From assembly GCF_028368975.1 (NCBI RefSeq), contig NZ_JAQNDM010000002.1:6070425-6134424 (forward strand): DNA of 64,000 nt, in the 5' to 3' direction. Source of the DNA: Stigmatella ashevillena (GTDB lineage: Bacteria; Myxococcota; Myxococcia; Myxococcales; Myxococcaceae). Positions within the stretch are counted from its first letter, which is position 1, and each line of letters starts with the position of its first letter. The notes under the pieces were generated by a model. The model was not told where the DNA came from. It worked only from the letters and a program-made list of their open reading frames with translations, and searched no databases. The translations under genes and the position numbers were made by a program. Below, in pieces: positions 25,931-34,604 of the stretch.

Positions 25931-27589
25931 ATGACGTGGTGGTCGAAGGCTGAGGCAGGCAGGACCCTTCGGGCAGGCGCGGCCGCGCTCGCCCTGGGGG
26001 CTTTGGGAGTCGGGCTTCCCGCACAGGCAAGCCCGACGACCGTTCCGGGCGCGTATCACGGCCCCTGGCAGGACGAGAAAGACCGTGAGAAGGAGGCCGA
26101 GCCGCGCGAGTTTTCGCTCATCAACTACTTCTTCACCCGCGCGACGATCACCAATCAGGTCGGAGACCCCAGTGGCCTCAAAGGCGTGGCCCTCGGCCCC
26201 ATCGGAAATCTGACCGGCAGCGCGGTGCGGGTGCAGGACGCGAAGGCGTACTACCTCGAGCAGCGGTGGATCCCCATCATCGAGTACAGCCCGTGGTTCG
26301 TGGACGGGCTGGCCAGCTTTCGCGCCCAGTTCGAGGTGGACTTCCTCTGGGGCCGCGCGGCCAACACCGTGCAGCCCAACGAGGGCGGTGGCTTCAACGC
26401 CGACCAGGTCAACATCCAGACGAAGAACGTCAACGTCGCCGTCTACCCTTTCCGGGACCCCACGAAGCTCACGCTGCTCATCGGTGCTCAGCCCGTCTAC
26501 GACGCCTATCAGGATCCGACGCGCACCCCGCTCAACGAGATCATCCGCACCGGCTACAAGCTGACCTTCCTGGGCAGCGATGCGACGGGCCTGTCCCTCT
26601 TCAGCAGCTACAAGGGACACGCCAAGCTGAGCCTCCTCCCGCTGGGCACCGCTCAGGCGGACAAGGCACTCGAGGATGATCCGCGCCTGAAGTACATCTG
26701 GCTGCTCACCGCCGACTACGTGTACCCGGTGCAGCCTGGAACGAACGTGGGTGTCTCCGCCTGGGGACTCAAGGACGACACCAAGGGCGACGCCTTCGCC
26801 TTCGAGGGGCTCGTGAAGAGCGGCCCCTCCTCCTCGGGTCTGGGCGGCTTCACCGGCGCGGCGCGCTTCAGCATCGACCGTCCCACGGGCTCGGTCTTCT
26901 GGTTGGGCGCGCACTTCAACCACAACATCGACTTCCGCACGGGCCCCCTCGGCGCCTCCGGCTTCGTCATGTACAACGGGGGCAGCTACGAGAGCAGCAA
27001 CCCCGAGACGCCCCTCAACCGCACGGTGGACATCAGCGGCCTGTCCGCCAACGCGGAGGTCACCTACAACTGGGGCCGCACCGGCAGCGACGTGGTGACG
27101 CTGGAGGGCATCTACACCACCGGCGACAAGGACCTGACCGATGGCAAATACACGGGGGCCTTCACCCTCAACCAGTACGGCCTGCCGGGCGCGGTGTGGT
27201 TCAACCACAAGACGTTGATCCTCTTCCCCTTCACCAGCACGGCCAACAACTACACGGGCGCGGTGACGGACATCTCCAACCAGGGCTACGGCCTCCAGGC
27301 CGCCATCGCCACGGGCGCCATGGACCTCATCCCCAACAAGCTGAACCTGAAGCTGGGCGCGGCGCTGGCCTCCAGCTCGGTCACCCCGCCGCGCTGGGAC
27401 GAGAGCGTGGAGCGCGGACGCTTCATCGGCGCCGAGGTGAACGCAGAGCTGAAGTACCACATCCGCTACCTCATGACCGTGGGGCTGCACACCGGCTACA
27501 TGTTCAAGGGCAGCTTCTATGACGGGGCCTCGCGGGTGACGTCCAACCCCTGGGCCGCCTTCACCACCTTCACCTGGTACGCGTTCTGA
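25931..27589 (+). CDS. Predicted outer-membrane beta-barrel protein
   Basis: 552 residues. A long N-terminal signal peptide (Arg region near 11, hydrophobic 15-31, cleavage after AQA), then alternating amphipathic strands rich in Gly, Tyr, Trp and Asn through to the C-terminus FTTFTWYAF, whose terminal Phe is the standard barrel-insertion signal. I could not place it in a named porin family; the size and the neighbours suggest an exporter or uptake channel for hydrophobic or acyl compounds. 52 nt after the lipoprotein gene and 2 nt before the hydrolase gene, so clearly in the operon. Confidence 0.75.
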   Translation: MTWWSKAEAGRTLRAGAAALALGALGVGLPAQASPTTVPGAYHGPWQDEKDREKEAEPREFSLINYFFTRATITNQVGDPSGLKGVALGPIGNLTGSAVRVQDAKAYYLEQRWIPIIEYSPWFVDGLASFRAQFEVDFLWGRAANTVQPNEGGGFNADQVNIQTKNVNVAVYPFRDPTKLTLLIGAQPVYDAYQDPTRTPLNEIIRTGYKLTFLGSDATGLSLFSSYKGHAKLSLLPLGTAQADKALEDDPRLKYIWLLTADYVYPVQPGTNVGVSAWGLKDDTKGDAFAFEGLVKSGPSSSGLGGFTGAARFSIDRPTGSVFWLGAHFNHNIDFRTGPLGASGFVMYNGGSYESSNPETPLNRTVDISGLSANAEVTYNWGRTGSDVVTLEGIYTTGDKDLTDGKYTGAFTLNQYGLPGAVWFNHKTLILFPFTSTANNYTGAVTDISNQGYGLQAAIATGAMDLIPNKLNLKLGAALASSSVTPPRWDESVERGRFIGAEVNAELKYHIRYLMTVGLHTGYMFKGSFYDGASRVTSNPWAAFTTFTWYAF

Positions 27590-27591
27590 TC

Positions 27592-28620
27592 ATGACGACT
27601 TCTCGCGCCGTCCCGGCCCTGCTGCTCTCCGCCGTGCTCGCCTCGGGGTGTGTCCGTTCATACCGGTCCGAGCCGCCCCTGGACTTCCAGGACTTTTCCT
27701 ACACCTCGCTCGACGGCCAGCCGTGGCCCCTCCAGCGTGTGCCGCTGCCCAAGACGGCGGAGACGTACCAGATGGCCTCCGTCCCCCAGGTGGCCTATGT
27801 GGAGCTCAATCCCACGGGGGCCCGCACGCTCGTCTTCATTCACGGGCTGGGCTCCTACCTGAAGTTCTGGCGCTATCAGCTCGATGCCTTCGCCCAGCAG
27901 GGCTACCGCGTGGTGGCGGTGGATCTGCCCGGCTATGGCAAGTCCGACAAGCCCGCCACCTTCCCGTACACCATGGAGGCCATGGCGGACGTGGTGCGCG
28001 AGGTGGTGCAGACGCTGGGCGTGGAGCGCCCCCTGCTGGTGGGGCACTCGATGGGGGCGCAGACGGCGCTCTCCTACGCCATCCGCTACCCCGAGGAGCC
28101 CGCCGCGCTGGTGCTCACCTCGCCCGCGGGCTTCGAGAAATTCTCCGACAAGGAGAAGCGGTGGTTCCGGCGCTCGCTCACCTCCGCGTTCATCAAGTCC
28201 TCGCCCGAGTACAACATCTGGGGCAGCGTGCGGCAGGCCAACTTCTCGCGCTGGCGTCCGGAGTTGGAGTGGCTCATCGAGGAGCGCGTGCGCGTGGTGG
28301 GCACGCCCGCGTTCGACGCCTATGCTTACGCCAACGTGCGCACCGTGGATGGGCTGGCGCACAATGACTTCGTGCGCGAGAACCTGGGCCGTGTCCAGGC
28401 GCCCGCGCTCATCGTCTTCGGTGAGGAGGACCGGCTCATTCCCAATCCGTTCCTCCATGGGGGCTGGGCCCGGGACATCATGGCGTACGGACACGCGGGG
28501 CTGCGCGGCTCGTCGCTGGTGGGGCTCGAGGGTTGCGGCCACTCGGTGCAGCTCGACTGCCCAAAGGAGTACAACGCGGCGGTGACCACGTTCCTCGGAA
28601 AGCTGGCGCCCGCCCCCTGA
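27592..28620 (+). CDS. Lipid-anchored alpha/beta hydrolase
   Basis: 342 residues. N-terminal signal with lipobox-like LASGC (Cys20), so anchored in the envelope. Alpha/beta hydrolase features: oxyanion region FIHGLGSYLKFW, DLPGYGKSDKP, nucleophile elbow GHSMGA, and the catalytic His in GCGHSVQ; the Asp is probably in FGEEDRLIPNP. Start 2 nt after the barrel gene. An esterase or lipase for the compound handled by the operon is the simplest role. A GGCGCCCG/CGGGCGCC hairpin ends the transcript. Confidence 0.87.
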   Translation: MTTSRAVPALLLSAVLASGCVRSYRSEPPLDFQDFSYTSLDGQPWPLQRVPLPKTAETYQMASVPQVAYVELNPTGARTLVFIHGLGSYLKFWRYQLDAFAQQGYRVVAVDLPGYGKSDKPATFPYTMEAMADVVREVVQTLGVERPLLVGHSMGAQTALSYAIRYPEEPAALVLTSPAGFEKFSDKEKRWFRRSLTSAFIKSSPEYNIWGSVRQANFSRWRPELEWLIEERVRVVGTPAFDAYAYANVRTVDGLAHNDFVRENLGRVQAPALIVFGEEDRLIPNPFLHGGWARDIMAYGHAGLRGSSLVGLEGCGHSVQLDCPKEYNAAVTTFLGKLAPAP

Positions 28621-28630
28621 GACGGGCGCC
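28605..28630. terminator. Hairpin between convergent hydrolase and lipase genes
   Basis: GGCGCCCG / CGGGCGCC, 8-bp perfect stem, 10-nt loop, overlapping the last codons of the hydrolase gene. It can act on both strands. Confidence 0.55.
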
Positions 28631-28643
28631 TTCGGGCACCGCG

Positions 28644-29669
28644 CTACGGGATGAGGTGGTTCTTCACCATGTTGAACTGCACCTCGCCCGTCAGGTCCTT
28701 CGAGTTGAAGTGCCCATACGGGTACGCGCTGTACACCTTCTCTCCCGTCTGTCCCGGGATGCGGGAGGTGTACGCGCCGTAGACGATGCCGCCGTAGCCC
28801 ACCACCTCGTCCGCGGTGGAATAGAGGGCGTAGCGGTAGGCGCCCTCGTAGCCCTGGCTGGACTGGAGGTTCTTCAGGTAGTTCGACGGGCCGGCGCCCG
28901 CCCAGCTTCCGGGGAACAGGCCGTTGGTGGCCCCGCACGTGGGCGTGGTGGCTCCCGCCGTGTAGCAGTTGGTCAGCCCCAGGTTGGCGCCTGCGATGCC
29001 CACGAAGGTGTCCACCGACGCGGTGAGCGAGCTGCCCACGGTGTACTGGCCCCCCTCCAGCGCATCGGTCGCGGTGCCGCCGAGGATGGCCTTGCGCGCC
29101 AGCGTCACGCCCATGGAGTGGGTGATGATGTCCACCTTCGAGGCCCCGGTGTAGGCCTTCACCGCCTCGATGAACTTGCGGACCTGCATCACGTGCGTCT
29201 TCGAGTGGTACTGCTGCGCTGAGAGCAGCGCGCTCGCCGGGCCCCACGTCATCGCGTAGAGCTCACTCGTCTTGTAGCCCTTGGACTGGAAGTACTCGAT
29301 GGAGGCGTTCCAGCCCGTCTGGCCCGCCGTCCCCGTGCCGATCGCCTTGTCCGAGTTGCCGTGGATGAAGATAACCGGTTGGTTCACCACCGTGTCACTG
29401 GCGCTGCTCTTGCCGCCGTAGCTGCCGCCCGCGAGGTCCTTCCGCGCGAAGTCGTAGGCGCTGTAGCCGTTGGCCGAGAGCCACTGGCTGAAGTGAGGGG
29501 TGATGCCCGCGGTGGAGACCGCCTCCGCCTCGTGGGTGGCCAGCGCCTCGGCGGGCTCTTCGGTCTCATTCATTCCCATGTCCGGGCCGCAGCCCAGGGA
29601 CAACGAGCCCAGGGACAACGAGCCCAAGCACAACGCACCCAGCACGGTATGGCAGGAGCGCAAACGCAT
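28644..29669 (-). CDS. Exported lipase (class 2 type)
   Basis: 341 residues. Signal peptide with a repeated LGSLS core and a Cys at 27 (LGC), suggesting a lipoprotein, though position -3 is not the usual Leu. The mature protein has the oxyanion strand PVIFIHGNSDKA, the nucleophile elbow THSMG, and a Cys pair (NCYT...PTCG) that could form a disulfide, matching PF01674-type extracellular triacylglycerol lipases. AAGGAG lies 8 nt before the ATG. Monocistronic. Likely degrades lipids of prey or substrate. Confidence 0.85.
   Translation of the reverse strand: MRLRSCHTVLGALCLGSLSLGSLSLGCGPDMGMNETEEPAEALATHEAEAVSTAGITPHFSQWLSANGYSAYDFARKDLAGGSYGGKSSASDTVVNQPVIFIHGNSDKAIGTGTAGQTGWNASIEYFQSKGYKTSELYAMTWGPASALLSAQQYHSKTHVMQVRKFIEAVKAYTGASKVDIITHSMGVTLARKAILGGTATDALEGGQYTVGSSLTASVDTFVGIAGANLGLTNCYTAGATTPTCGATNGLFPGSWAGAGPSNYLKNLQSSQGYEGAYRYALYSTADEVVGYGGIVYGAYTSRIPGQTGEKVYSAYPYGHFNSKDLTGEVQFNMVKNHLIP
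29593..29637 (-). repeat. Three 15-bp tandem repeats in lipase signal peptide
   Basis: Two identical copies of CCCAGGGACAACGAG and one diverged copy, in frame. They encode repeats of LGSLS in the hydrophobic core of the signal peptide, so slippage would change signal length by five residues without frameshift. Confidence 0.8.
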
Positions 29670-29793
29670 CGTGATTCTCCTTGAAGGGGGATGCGCCTAC
29701 CCGGAGGGCGGGCGCACGCGAAAGTGTAGGGGCTCCTGCGGGAGAAAGTCGTCAGGCAAGGGAATCAAAGTTGAAACCTGATTCACCTTTGCA

Positions 29794-29834
29794 GTGCGTC
29801 AATCGCCACGCGTCACAGTCGCGGTGCGTCAATC
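29794..29834. repeat. Direct repeats upstream of lipase gene
   Basis: GTGCGTCAATC at 29794-29804 and 29824-29834, exactly 30 bp apart, with a third GCGTCA at 29810-29815 between them. They lie 125-165 bp upstream of the lipase start and may bind an activator. Confidence 0.4.
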
Positions 29835-29850
29835 CCGGCCGCTGAGTGGG

Positions 29851-30423
29851 TCAGCGGCGACGGCGGGGAGCGGGGGCGCGCTTCGGCTTCGGGGTGGGCA
29901 GGGCCGCCATCACCGGGGTCAGCGACGTGGCGATGCGCACGGAGTCCGGGAAGAGGTGCTGCGCGCGCTTGCCCAGCGCCACGGCCTCTTCCAGCCGTCC
30001 CTGGGCATACAGCACGTCGATGAGCCCGCTCCACCCATCCTCCAGCACGGTGAGCGCCTTCTCCACCCCCGCGAGCAGGTAGCGCTCCGCCGCATCGGAG
30101 GCGCCTTCCGTGACGTGCAGGAAGTAGCCGAGCTCCACCAGGGATGCCGCCGAGCGATCCGAGGCCAGGACCGCCTGCTGCAAGTACCGGCGGGCCTTGT
30201 GCAGCCCCGCGCGCTTTTCAGCGGGCCCCTCCGAGGTGCTCGTCTGGAGCCGGCGGCCCGCGAGCAACAAGGCGGGCACGTAGGCCGGACAGGCCTCCAG
30301 GGCCTCGTCCAGCATCTCCAGGGACTGGGCCGATTCCCCGGCCCGCTTCATCCGGGTGGCCTGGCGGTGCAGGGAGGCCACTTCGCTCAGGGCAACGTGT
30401 TGCGAGGGCTTCCGAGGCTTCAT
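29851..30423 (-). CDS. TPR-repeat protein
   Basis: 190 residues, entirely helical, no signal peptide. At least three TPR-like units can be seen (AGESAQSLEMLDEALEACPAY, HKARRYLQQAVLASDRSAASLVELGYFL, GRLEEAVALGKRAQHLFPDS), and a basic Pro/Arg tail ends in RRRR, which might contact nucleic acid or membrane. TPRs mediate protein binding; the partner is unknown. It lies 97 bp downstream of the chemoreceptor gene, on the same strand, and could be read from it. Confidence 0.75.
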   Translation of the reverse strand: MKPRKPSQHVALSEVASLHRQATRMKRAGESAQSLEMLDEALEACPAYVPALLLAGRRLQTSTSEGPAEKRAGLHKARRYLQQAVLASDRSAASLVELGYFLHVTEGASDAAERYLLAGVEKALTVLEDGWSGLIDVLYAQGRLEEAVALGKRAQHLFPDSVRIATSLTPVMAALPTPKPKRAPAPRRRR

Positions 30424-30520
30424 CGTTGTTCCCAGGGACAGGGCAGGGACGGCATGGGCACGGCGCGGCGGGACGATTTACTCACGCGGGAAGCATTCTC
30501 CTCAACCACTCCCCGGAGCC

Positions 30521-32197
30521 TCACACGTTCTGGGAGGGCGGAACGGTGGGGTTCTGCACCTCCGGGGGCGAGAAGCGCTCGGCCAGCGTCCACAGGTGCT
30601 GGGCCTGGGTGTGCAGGTCCAGCACCGATTGGGCGATCTGCTCCATTCCCGAGACGGCGTCCGCCGCGCTGGCGGAAATCGTGTGGATGCGCTTGGCGAG
30701 GGCCTGGCCGGAGCTGGACTGCCGCGTCCCCTCGGAGGCGAGGATCCCCACGCGCGTCTGGATCTCCTTGGCGCCGGAGACGATGCGCTCGAGGGCCTCC
30801 GCGGTGGCGGTGGACAGCCGCACCCCTTCCTCCACCTTCACGGTGCCCTGACGCATCTGGAGCGCCGCGGCCGTGGTCTCCTCCTGGTTCTGTTTCAACA
30901 GGTGGTCGATCTGTTGCACCACGTCGCGCGAGCGCTCGGCGAGCTTGCGGACCTCGGCGGCCACCACGCCGAAGCCCTTGCCGCTCTCGCCCGCGCGCGC
31001 CGCTTCGATGGCGGTGTTGATGGCCAGGATGTTCGTCTCGGTGGAGATGTCCTCGATGAGCTGCAACATCTGCCCGACCACCTCGCTGGAGGCTTGGAGC
31101 CGCGCCACCATCTGCGCCGCGCGGTGCACCATCTGGACGAGCTCGGAGATTTTTTTCGAGGCGCGCTCCACCGCATCGTTGCCCTCCGACGCCACGCGGC
31201 CGTTGTTCTCGGCGGCCTGGGCGGTGAGCAGCGCCTGCTGGGCGCCCTGGGAGATGCCATGGCTCATCTCCTGGACGGCATCCGCCACCATCTGCATCTG
31301 CTCGGAGCGCTGGCGGGTTCCCATGGACAGCACATCCGCCGAGCGCCGGATGCGGTCGGCGTTGGCCACCGTGGAGACCGCCACCGAGGCGATGCCCTGC
31401 ACGGTCTCCCGGATGCCCGTCACCATGGTGTTGAAGGCGTGGCCCAACTGGCCCACCTCGTCCTCCTTGTCCACGGGGACCGTGACGTTCAGGTCCCCTG
31501 CGGCCACGCGCTTCGCCGCTTCGGACAGCGCGCGCACGGGTTTCACCACCCGCCGCGAGAAGACCGCGCCCACCCCCGCCACGAGGAACAGCACCGCGCC
31601 CACCGTCACCATCAGGCGCTCCTCCATCACCGCCATCTCCTTGTCGATGTCCTCCACGTACACGCCCGTGCCCAGCACCCACCCCCAGGGGGCGAAGAGC
31701 TTCACGTAGGACTCCTTGGGAATGGGCTCCCGGCTGCCTGGGCGGGTGGCGGCGTAGGCGATGGCACCTTCTCCCTGCGCCTGGGCCAACTGGACGATGT
31801 CCACGAAGACGGCCTTGCCGCGCGCATCCCGGTACCCGGTCATGTCCTGGCCCAACATGGCGGGCAGGTAAGGGTGCATCACCAGCCGTGTCGAAAGATC
31901 ATTCACCCAGAAGTATTCGACTTTGCCGTAGCGCAACCCCTGGAGCATCTGCGCGGCCTGGGCCTGGGCCTGCTCCCGTGACAGCTCTCCCGTGGTGACC
32001 TTCGCCGCGTACGTCTCCAGCACGCCATAGGCCGTCTCCACCGTGCTGCGGAGCGTGCGCACCCGGTCCTCGCGCAGTTGGGCTCGTACGGCGGGGAGCA
32101 CATAGAGCGGGTGGAGCAGGAGCAGAGGCAAGGCCACCATGCCCATGGCGATGTAGAGCTTCGTGAGAAGGCTGCGGCGTCCCGGTCTCCACTTCAT
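30521..32197 (-). CDS. Methyl-accepting chemotaxis protein, sCache sensor
   Basis: 558 residues. Membrane helix 1 at about 10-32, a periplasmic single-Cache domain (35-190) with [24 protein letters not shown], helix 2 at about 195-213, HAMP (214-266), then the signalling domain with the hairpin tip [26 protein letters not shown] and methylation helices on both sides. The sensor probably binds a small organic acid; this family often does. No che genes are nearby, so it must join a distant array. Long frame open at the start; the ATG at 32197 gives a basic start ([12 protein letters not shown]) before helix 1. Confidence 0.9.
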   Translation of the reverse strand: MKWRPGRRSLLTKLYIAMGMVALPLLLLHPLYVLPAVRAQLREDRVRTLRSTVETAYGVLETYAAKVTTGELSREQAQAQAAQMLQGLRYGKVEYFWVNDLSTRLVMHPYLPAMLGQDMTGYRDARGKAVFVDIVQLAQAQGEGAIAYAATRPGSREPIPKESYVKLFAPWGWVLGTGVYVEDIDKEMAVMEERLMVTVGAVLFLVAGVGAVFSRRVVKPVRALSEAAKRVAAGDLNVTVPVDKEDEVGQLGHAFNTMVTGIRETVQGIASVAVSTVANADRIRRSADVLSMGTRQRSEQMQMVADAVQEMSHGISQGAQQALLTAQAAENNGRVASEGNDAVERASKKISELVQMVHRAAQMVARLQASSEVVGQMLQLIEDISTETNILAINTAIEAARAGESGKGFGVVAAEVRKLAERSRDVVQQIDHLLKQNQEETTAAALQMRQGTVKVEEGVRLSTATAEALERIVSGAKEIQTRVGILASEGTRQSSSGQALAKRIHTISASAADAVSGMEQIAQSVLDLHTQAQHLWTLAERFSPPEVQNPTVPPSQNV

Positions 32198-32696
32198 GCC
32201 CGCAGCCTAGGGCACTCACGCCCTTCGCAGGAGGGTTCCTCCCCATTCCCGGAGTGGAAAAAATGCCTCGATTCAGGGCTTCCCAGACGTATCGGGTCCA
32301 GGTCCAAAGAGACCTTTTAGGCATGCACGAGGGAGGACCTCCCAGGTCGGATACCCATTTCTCACCTGGAAAGGCCCGGAGGTATCCGGCCATGAAACCC
32401 CCCTGGGGATCCGGCTACCCGGCGGGGCAGGCAGCCGCTGTCCACCCGTCCGGGGGAGAACTCGCTCGGAGAATCCTCAGAGGGGAAGCACGGTGGACAG
32501 CAGGGTGTCCTACCCCGTAGGCCCGTCATTTCCAACGTGACGCGTTTCCCTGCTGTCCGTGACGCCGCGGCGTGCCATCTGCTTTCAGTCAGCGACCTGC
32601 CAGGTGAAGACACATCGATCTACCCGGCAAGTTCTGTGCGTCTGCCTCCATACGTCCTAAGCCGTCAACCGCACCCTTCGGGTCGGGCAAGAAAGC
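32198..32696. other. 499-bp divergent intergenic region with structured element
   Basis: Between the chemoreceptor (minus) and XRE gene (plus). No gene recognised. It contains the 11-bp inverted repeat at 32495-32558 described separately. Confidence 0.5.
32495..32558 (+). other. Nested inverted repeat, possible leader structure
   Basis: GGACAGCAGGG (32495-32505) and CCCTGCTGTCC (32548-32558) pair perfectly; between them a small hairpin CCTAC-CCC-GTAGG (32509-32521) can form. It lies 139 bp before the XRE start and could be a 5' leader structure, a small RNA or a paired operator. Confidence 0.4.
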
Positions 32697-33059
32697 ATGG
32701 ACAAAGAACTCGCATCGACAATCGGCGCTGCGGCGCGTGCCGCCCGGACGCGCCTGGAGCTGACACAAGCGGACGTGGCGGAGCGCATCGACGTGGCGAC
32801 AGAAGTGTATGGGCGTCTGGAGCGCGGAGGAATGCTTCCCAGCGTGCAGACCCTTCTGAAGCTCTGCCACGAGCTGAGCGTCTCCTCCGATGAGCTGCTG
32901 GGTCTGACGCAGATCAGCCCCGTCAACCGTGTCTCGGAGGCACCCTCCGCGCCTTCGGAGCGGCCGGAAATCCGCCGACTGCTGCGCAGCATGCGCCAGC
33001 TGGACTCGGGGCACATCAAGCTGCTGGGCCTGGTGGCCAAGGCGCTGCTGCGCCGGTGA
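32697..33059 (+). CDS. XRE-family HTH regulator
   Basis: 120 residues. The Cro/CI-type HTH fills residues 8-66 (ARTRLELTQADVAERIDVATEVYGRLERGGMLPS), followed by a linker and a C-terminal helix with basic residues. No enzyme domain. It sits alone between the chemoreceptor and the B12/kinase operon, ending 12 bp from the convergent kinase stop; it may regulate either neighbour. Confidence 0.85.
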   Translation: MDKELASTIGAAARAARTRLELTQADVAERIDVATEVYGRLERGGMLPSVQTLLKLCHELSVSSDELLGLTQISPVNRVSEAPSAPSERPEIRRLLRSMRQLDSGHIKLLGLVAKALLRR

Positions 33060-33071
33060 GCCCGGGCAGGC

Positions 33072-34604
33072 TTACAGGTTCAGCAGCAGCTGGTTCAGAT
33101 CATCCGGTCTCACCGGCTTGACCATGTGGTGGTCGAAACCCGCCTGGAGCGCACGCGAGCGATCCTCGGGGCCGCCGTAGCCCGTGATGGCCACCAGGCG
33201 GATGTTCTGGCCCACCCGCGCCCTCAGCTCCTTCGCCACGCGGTATCCGTCCAGCCCCGGCAGCCCGATGTCCACCAGGGCCAGGTCCGGGCGGATCTCC
33301 AGGGCCAGGGTCAGGCCTTCCATCCCATCCTGGGCGACCTGCACCCGGTGGCCCCACAACTCCAGGAGGTCCTGGAGCGCCTGGCGTGCGTCCGAGTTGT
33401 CCTCCACGAGGAGGATGCGGCGATGGAGGGAGTGGCCCGCGGAGGGGTGCGGCTTGCCGGGCTGAGGTGCGCTGGAGTGAGCCATGGGCAGCTTCACCAC
33501 GAACTCGCTGCCGCGGCCCGGTCCGTCACTGGTGGCGCCAATGGTCCCGCCGTGCAGCTCCACCAGGTTGCGCACCAGGGTCAACCCGATGCCGAGGCCT
33601 CCCCGGGAGCGCTCCAGGGATTCGTCCGCCTGGGCGAACAGCTCGAAGATGTCGGGCAACTTGTGGCTGGGGATGCCAATGCCCGTGTCCCGGATGCGCA
33701 CCACCGTCCGCGCGCTTCCGTCCACCCCCTCCTGGTAGGCGTGGACGAAGATGCTGCCTCCGGCATCCGTGTACTTGGCCGCGTTGTCGAGCAGGTTCAT
33801 GAAGACCTGCTCCAGGCGGGTGCTGTCGCCCTCCACCCACAGGGGGCCTTCGGGCAGCTGGCTCTCCAGGCGCAGGCCGCGTCCCACGGCCGTCGGGCGG
33901 ATGAGGGAGATGACCTGTTGGAGCAGGGACAGGGTGTCCAGCCGCTCCCGGCGCAGCTCCACCTTCCCGCGGGTGATGCGGCTGACGTCCAGCAGGTCGT
34001 CCACGAGGCGCGCCAGGTGGTGCGTCTGCCGCTGGATGATGGAGCGCATCCGCGCTTCCTTGACGTCGTCGGTGGGTTTGCGCTCGAGGATGCCGATGGC
34101 CGTCATGATGGCGGCCAGGGGGTTGCGCAGCTCGTGGGCGAGCATGGCCAGGAACTCGTCCTTGCGGCGGTCCGCGGCGGTGAGCTGGTCGGCGCGCACG
34201 CGCAGCTCGCGCTCCGCGTGGCGCAGGCGCAGCAGGCTGCGCACCGTGGCGATGAGCTCGGCGGGCTCGAAGGGCTGGGTGAGGTAGCCGTCCGCGCCCG
34301 CATCCAGGCCCTGCACGCGCTTGTCCGAGGTGACAAAGGTGGCGGAGGTGTGCAGCACGGAGATGGAGGCCGTGTCCGGGCTGGCGCGCAGGCGCGAGGC
34401 CACCTCATAGCCGAGGATGTCCGGCAGCCTCACGTCCAGGATGATGAGGTCCGGGCGGTGCTGCGCGGCCAGCTTCAGGGCCTCGTTGCCGGAGCTGGCT
34501 TCGATGACCCGGTAGCCTCCCATCTCGAGGATGCGGCTGGCGACATAGCGGGTGGCATCGTCGTCGTTGACATTGAGAATGGTGGCGGTGAAGGGCTCAG
34601 CCAC
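33072..34604 (-). CDS. Hybrid kinase REC-HisKA-HATPase-REC
   Basis: 510 residues starting at GTG 34604, chosen because AAGGAGG lies 6 nt upstream and it overlaps the preceding stop by 8 nt. Order: receiver 1 (5-125; Asp57 in ILDVRLPD), HisKA with His157 in LAHELRNPLAA, HATPase (about 260-370), receiver 2 (390-505, LVDIGLPGLD). In receiver 1 the nearly invariant Lys of the KP motif is Gln (LTQPF), while receiver 2 keeps it (VKPV), so receiver 1 may work differently. Last gene of the B12/phosphorelay operon; it can receive phosphate from the upstream kinase and pass it on. No DNA-binding output. Confidence 0.9.
   Translation of the reverse strand: MAEPFTATILNVNDDDATRYVASRILEMGGYRVIEASSGNEALKLAAQHRPDLIILDVRLPDILGYEVASRLRASPDTASISVLHTSATFVTSDKRVQGLDAGADGYLTQPFEPAELIATVRSLLRLRHAERELRVRADQLTAADRRKDEFLAMLAHELRNPLAAIMTAIGILERKPTDDVKEARMRSIIQRQTHHLARLVDDLLDVSRITRGKVELRRERLDTLSLLQQVISLIRPTAVGRGLRLESQLPEGPLWVEGDSTRLEQVFMNLLDNAAKYTDAGGSIFVHAYQEGVDGSARTVVRIRDTGIGIPSHKLPDIFELFAQADESLERSRGGLGIGLTLVRNLVELHGGTIGATSDGPGRGSEFVVKLPMAHSSAPQPGKPHPSAGHSLHRRILLVEDNSDARQALQDLLELWGHRVQVAQDGMEGLTLALEIRPDLALVDIGLPGLDGYRVAKELRARVGQNIRLVAITGYGGPEDRSRALQAGFDHHMVKPVRPDDLNQLLLNL

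Noticed and set aside
20117-28620. Olefin (OleABCD-like) biosynthesis cluster
   Set aside because: SDR, FabH-like, AMP ligase and hydrolase recall the Ole set, but the FabH-like protein lacks OleA's catalytic residues, the hydrolase is lipid-anchored outside the cytoplasm and the SDR is on the other strand.
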